From the NCBI GenBank assembly GCA_963757115.1, contig CAVWQV010000001.1, forward strand, positions 1 through 64,000: 64,000 nt of DNA, given 5' to 3'. The position numbers and the translations under genes are program-made. The notes under the pieces are model-generated. The model did not search any database. It saw only the letters and a program-made list of their open reading frames with translations, and was not told where the DNA came from. Origin of the DNA: CAVWQV01 sp963757115 (lineage in GTDB: Bacteria; Pseudomonadota; Alphaproteobacteria; Acetobacterales; Acetobacteraceae). Numbering within the stretch: the stretch's first letter is position 1; each line of letters begins with the position of its first letter. This document shows positions 60,319-64,000 of the stretch, piece by piece.

Positions 60319-61059
60319 TCAGAACGGCAACACGATGTCGCCGAGCTGGGTGCCCCAGCGCGGCGTCTGGACATCGGTAATCTGACCCTTGCCGCCATAG
60401 GCGATGCGCGCCTCCGCCAGCCGGTCGTGCGGCACCGTGTTGTCGCTCGCGATGTCCTGGGGGCGGACGATCCCAGTCACCTGCAGCTGGCGCAGCTCGC
60501 TATTCACCCGCACTTCCTGTCGGGCGATCAGCACAAGGTTGCCGTTCGGCAGCACCTGGGTGATCTCCCCAGCCAGGCGCAGAGTGACGGTCTCATTGCG
60601 CTTGATGGTTCCGGTGCCATCGGCGCTGCCGTTGCTGCTGATGGAAATGAGCTTGGTGGGATCGATCTGCTTGGGCAGCAGGCTGGCCACGTTGAGGCCG
60701 AACAAGGACGGGATCCCGAGAGTTTGGGACATGTCGCGCGCTTCAGTGGACGCGTTCTGGAGGTTCGCCGTGTCGGCGATGTTGACCAGCACGGTGAGGA
60801 CGTCGCCCACCTGGGCGGCGCGTTGATCCTTGAAGAAGGCGCGTGAGCCGGTGCGCCAGAGACTGTTGGCCTCCGCGGGCGCGGGCCCTCCCGACGGCAT
60901 GGGCAGCGACACCGGCCGCCAGGACGGGTCCTTGGTCGGATCGGAGACCGGGCTCATTGCCGGCGGCCGGCCGATATTGGAAAGCCGTTCGAGCGAGCCA
61001 CAGCCGCCGAGCAGAACCGGCAACATCAGGCCCGCGAGCAGCTTGCTACGAGGGCTCAT
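60319..61059 (-). CDS. flgH: Flagellar L-ring lipoprotein FlgH
   Basis: 246 residues. Lipobox LLGGC after KLLAGLMLPV. SLWRTGSRAFFKDQRAAQVG, DVLTVLVNIADTANLQNAST, GTIKRNETVTLRLAGEITQV, LPNGNLVLIARQEVRVNSEL and VQTPRWGTQLGDIVLPF identify FlgH, the outer-membrane ring. The start overlaps the flgA stop as ATGA. Confidence 0.95.
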   Translation of the reverse strand: MSPRSKLLAGLMLPVLLGGCGSLERLSNIGRPPAMSPVSDPTKDPSWRPVSLPMPSGGPAPAEANSLWRTGSRAFFKDQRAAQVGDVLTVLVNIADTANLQNASTEARDMSQTLGIPSLFGLNVASLLPKQIDPTKLISISSNGSADGTGTIKRNETVTLRLAGEITQVLPNGNLVLIARQEVRVNSELRQLQVTGIVRPQDIASDNTVPHDRLAEARIAYGGKGQITDVQTPRWGTQLGDIVLPF

Positions 61060-62038
61060 CGCAGTGCCGCTAGGCTCGCGCGTCCCGACGCGCCCATGGG
61101 TAGGGTGAGCGGCGTCGAACCCGGCTCGACGCGGACCTTGCCCGGCCCGGTCACTTCCGCCTCGAGCACGGCCCGGGAAGCAATATTGAGCACGCGCACC
61201 CGCTCGCCGATCGCCCCCGGCTCGAGTGCTTGGCCCTGACCGGCAATCGTTATGCCGTCCGATTGCAACTGCATCAGCACCGTCGATCCCTTCTCGACTA
61301 CGGGGGCCCGCATGAGGTCGGCGAGGAGAGATGGGCTGCCCTGCGGCGGCCGAGTGCCGGAGCGCCATGCCCGAAGCCTCGGCCGGGTCGTGCGCGACAT
61401 CGCCGCGGATCAGCCCGGCGCGCAGCCGCGCGGTCCGCACGTCCGACGGCCGCAGCACCGTCCCGGCCGGAAGCCGCTCAGCCGGCACCACGACCTCTAC
61501 CGTCTCCTGCACCCTTCCGGCGATCCGCAGGTTCGCGGGCTCCATCGCCCCGGCCGTTATCGTGAGGAGGGCCGCGAAATGGCCCGACGTCCGGTCGTAG
61601 TTCACCTGCGTCACCACCGTTTGCGCGATCCCCTCAAGGGGCACCTGTGGCGGTTCGAAGCCGGGCAACTCGGCATCCGAGCCCTCGGGGGCACCGGCGC
61701 GGGTCAGGGCCGTCCGCACTGCGTCGAGCACGTCCTCGCGCGGCAACGGTCGCCCCGGCCGATCGATCACTACCCGTTCGGCCGGCGACATCGGCCGCCA
61801 GTCCACGCCGAACTGCCGGGCGATGGCACCGAGCTGCGCCGCTTCCACGATCACGCCGCCCGCCGAGCGCCGGGGCCGGTCCCAGCACGCGCGCGGCGTT
61901 CGGGCCGGCATCGTCGAACAAGTCCGACAACCGGATGGTGGGCGCCGACAGCGCGGCGAACGGCCGCAGCGTTGCGGCTTGGCAGGGGAGTGCGGCGGCG
62001 AGAGCTGCCGCGGCAAGAAGGGGGGCGCGCATCGGCAT
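61056..62038 (-). CDS. flgA: Flagellar P-ring chaperone FlgA, two frameshifts
   Basis: N-terminal signal peptide (MRAPLLAAAALAAALPCQAA), then in a second frame QTVVTQVNYDRTSGHFAALL and VEVVVPAERLPAGTVLRPSD with a SAF domain, then in a third frame GSTVLMQLQSDGITIAGQGQ and GERVRVLNIASRAVLEAEVT, the FlgA C-terminus. Shifts lie near 61875 and 61345. Corrected length is about 325 residues. The start at 62038 touches the flgG stop (TGATG). Confidence 0.8.
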
Positions 62039-62824
62039 CACCGTAGATTGGTCAGGGTGGACAGCATCTGGTCGCTTGTCGTGATCACCCGGCTGTTCAT
62101 TTCATACGCGCGCTGGGCGGTGATGAGGTTGGTGATCTCGCTCACCACGTTGACGTTGGAGCTCTCGACGAAGCCTTGCATCACGCTGCCGAAGCCGGGC
62201 GCGGTGGGTGTTCCGGTCACGGGGGTGCCCGAAGCGGCGCTTTGCACGAGCAAGTTGTCGCCCTGGGCTTCCAGCCCCGCCTCGTTCGGAAACACCGCAA
62301 GCTGAATGGTCCCGACCGTCTGCGGCGCGGTCTGCCCATCGAGTGAGACCTGCACCTGACCCGCGTTGTTGATCGTGACCGACTTTCGCGTTGGCCGGAA
62401 CGGTGATGCCGGGCTGCACCGCGTAGCCGTCGGCGGTTACGATCGTGCCGTCAGGTGCAAGGCCGAACGTGCCGTCCCGCGTATAGGCGGTGTCGCCGCT
62501 CGGCAATGTCACCTGAAAATACCCGTTGCCGCGGATCGCCACGTCCAGGCTGTTGCTGGTCTGCGTGAGGTTGCCCTGCTCGTTGATCCGATAGACGGCC
62601 GCGGTGCGGACGCCTAGGCCGACCTGCGCGCCGGAGGGGACGACGGTTCCGGAATCGCTGCTGTTCGAGCCGACGCGGCGAAGGTTCTCGTAGATCAGGT
62701 CCTGGAACTCGGCCCGCTGGCGCTTGAACCCGGTCGTCGTCATGTTGGCGATGTTGTTGGAGATCACCTCCACGTTGGTCTGCTGGGCCTGCATCCCGGT
62801 GCCGGCGATGTCGAGCGAGCGCAT
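62038..62824 (-). CDS. flgG: Flagellar distal rod protein FlgG, one frameshift
   Basis: MRSLDIAGTGMQAQQTNVEV, ISNNIANMTTTGFKRQRAEF (the NNIAN/TTGFK rod motif), LDVAIRGNGYFQVTLPSGDT, and after a +1 shift near 62390 the C-terminal GFVESSNVNVVSEITNLITA and QRAYEMNSRVITTSDQML. About 261 residues corrected. Full-length FlgG apart from the shift. Between flgF and flgA in the operon. Confidence 0.9.
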
Positions 62825-62853
62825 CCGTTATTCTCCTTGCGGTCCGGCTATGC

Positions 62854-63594
62854 TCAGGAACGGCGGGCGAGGATCTTGTCGATCGCGCCCTGTTGCCGGT
62901 CGGCCTCGCCCTGCACGAACTGGCTGACGAACTGGAATTCGCGCAGCCCGGTCATCATGCGGGCCATCTCCGCCACCGGCTGCACATTGCTTTCCTCGAC
63001 CGCGCCTTGCACGAGGCTCGGGACCGCAACGGGCGTCGTCGGTGCATCGGAGCGCAGGAGGCGATCGCCCTCCGGGCTCACCCGGTTCGGATCGTCAGGG
63101 CGGACAACTCCGATCCTGGCGATCGTGCCGTTTTCGCTGCTCATCGTCCCGTCCCCCGCGATGGTGATGCGCGTGTCAGCTTGGGCGACCTGCACCGGCC
63201 GGCCGTTCACGTCGAGCAGTGCGTCGCCCGAGGCGTCCGCAACGGTACCGTCCGGCATCAACCCGAACCGCCCCGCCCTTGTCAGGCGTGGCCCTTGTGC
63301 GGTCTGGACGGTGAAGAAACCGTCACCAGCTATTGCGACATCGAACGGATTGGCGGTGTGGGTGACGGAGCCGCGCGCGGTATCGCGGTAGCTCGCGCGG
63401 TCTTGCGTAAAGGCGATTGTCTGGCCGCCACGCGGCGCGGCGGCATTGGTTTGCGGCGCGAGCCAGTCGCTGAATAGGGTTCGCTCGGCCTTGTAGCCCG
63501 GCGTCCCGGCGTTGGCGATGTTGTTCGCGATCACGTCCATGCCGCGCTGCTGCGCGACCAAGCGTGAAGTCGCCACGTAGGTTGAAAGATCCAT
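62854..63594 (-). CDS. flgF: Flagellar proximal rod protein FlgF
   Basis: 246 residues from ATG 63594 (GGAG upstream; an earlier ATG 63615 is possible). DLSTYVATSRLVAQQRGMDV, IANNIANAGTPGYKAERTLF, FDVAIAGDGFFTVQTAQGPR, LTRAGRFGLMPDG and the C-terminal VQGAVEESNVQPVAEMARMM mark FlgF. First gene of flgF-flgG-flgA-flgH; a sigma-54-type promoter lies 46 bases upstream. Confidence 0.93.
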   Translation of the reverse strand: MDLSTYVATSRLVAQQRGMDVIANNIANAGTPGYKAERTLFSDWLAPQTNAAAPRGGQTIAFTQDRASYRDTARGSVTHTANPFDVAIAGDGFFTVQTAQGPRLTRAGRFGLMPDGTVADASGDALLDVNGRPVQVAQADTRITIAGDGTMSSENGTIARIGVVRPDDPNRVSPEGDRLLRSDAPTTPVAVPSLVQGAVEESNVQPVAEMARMMTGLREFQFVSQFVQGEADRQQGAIDKILARRS

Positions 63595-63639
63595 CGCGTC
63601 CACTCCGCTCGACATTCGCCCAAGCCGCGAGCCGCAAGC

Positions 63640-63654
63640 GCAAGCCCTGTGCCA
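63640..63654 (-). promoter_or_regulatory. Sigma-54-type promoter upstream of flgF
   Basis: On the minus strand TGGCACAGGGCTTGC, a full -24/-12 match, 46 bases upstream of the flgF start. Identical to the flgI site except one base, so both operons are probably switched on together. Confidence 0.75.
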
Positions 63655-63839
63655 ACCGGTATCGCCTCGATTTGCGAGGCTCGTCGGGGAAGGCGCGTGC
63701 GTCGGGCGGCAGGTTCTGCCGGGGGATGGTCGAAGCTGCCGGGCCTGCGCTGCCCAACACGCCCGAACGCAAGCCTTCGTTAACGAGTGGCTGCCAGCTT
63801 CGCCCGGACCGGCGCATCGCGCGCCGTGGGGAGGGCTGC

Positions 63840-64000
63840 ATGAGCTCGGCGGCGGTGACTGCGGATGCGCCCGGCGCGGCCGAGGCGGACGGCGGCCAGG
63901 AACTCAAGAAGGGCGGCAAGAAGAAGCTGCTGCTGATCGCGGCGCCGGTGCTGCTGCTGCTCGTCGGCGGCGGGCTCTGGTTCACCGGCATCGCACCGAA
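63840..64000 (+). CDS. fliL: Flagellar basal-body protein FliL (3' partial)
   Basis: Starts ATG 63840 with GGGGAGGG upstream. The first 50 residues have a Lys-rich stretch (GQELKKGGKKK) followed by one transmembrane helix (LLLIAAPVLLLLVGGGLWF), as in FliL, the inner-membrane protein near the stator. The rest lies beyond the window. Divergent from flgF. Confidence 0.75.
   Translation, partial: MSSAAVTADAPGAAEADGGQELKKGGKKKLLLIAAPVLLLLVGGGLWFTGIAP

Noticed and set aside
60319..62016. Single long frame covering flgH and part of flgA
   Set aside because: It fuses flgH with a shifted part of flgA; the lipobox and family start show flgH begins at 61059.

Overview
The window looks like an alphaproteobacterial chromosome of the Rhodospirillales/Acetobacteraceae type. 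This rests on high GC, the flagellar order flgF-flgG-flgA-flgH next to dksA, fliX and flgI, two sigma-54-type promoter matches, a GcrA-type regulator, and a small gene at 42.7 kb that resembles a family I associate with Acetobacteraceae. No rRNA, tRNA, CRISPR array or transposase was seen.

Region 1 (1-4.3 kb): the end of a tannase/feruloyl esterase gene, a CitMHS-type transporter, and the two parts of an AtuA-like (DUF1446) acyl-CoA/hydroxyacid utilisation gene. The last three are broken by many single-base shifts while the family sequence stays recognisable.

Region 2 (4.4-31 kb): a probable integrated mobile element. It carries a PLD-nuclease/ATPase fusion, a NUDIX hydrolase, a small HTH regulator, an adenine-methylase-like protein, HU, WGR-domain proteins, a Toprim protein, a UvrD-type helicase, a B12-dependent ribonucleotide reductase, a string of small accessory proteins (DUF6878, DUF6915, DUF5983 types), an ArdC antirestriction protein, a GcrA homologue, a very large methylase-helicase and a ParB-like protein. 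Six of its plus-strand genes are preceded by a GC-rich inverted-repeat leader with arms GCAAGGG and CCCTTGC. I consider this the most interesting non-coding pattern here.

Region 3 (31-36 kb): lower-GC cargo. A minus-strand trio (HEPN/Toprim protein, DUF3010 protein, Ser/Thr kinase) looks like a candidate defence module. It is followed by a tyrosine recombinase with a perfect 12-bp inverted repeat at its 3' end and a small toxin-antitoxin-like pair.

Region 4 (36-42.3 kb): a monomeric NADP-isocitrate dehydrogenase gene interrupted by 14 single-base shifts, all of +1 type, then a SIR2-STAND-TPR-cold-shock-like giant protein that is probably an anti-phage NADase.

Region 5 (42.6-64 kb): ordinary chromosome. 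Two acyl-CoA dehydrogenases and an SDR (probable acyl-CoA degradation), a DUF2272 lipoprotein, MtnA, UPF0262 and DUF983 proteins, a PrpD-PrpC pair, a histone-H1-like protein, OtnC-OtnK, a glycosyltransferase, and the flagellar basal-body block FlgN, FlgJ, FlgI, FliX, DksA, FlgH, FlgA, FlgG, FlgF, with FliL running off the right edge.

Frame breaks occur across the window and may be sequencing errors. Their number and polarity differ between genes, so each is noted in place.
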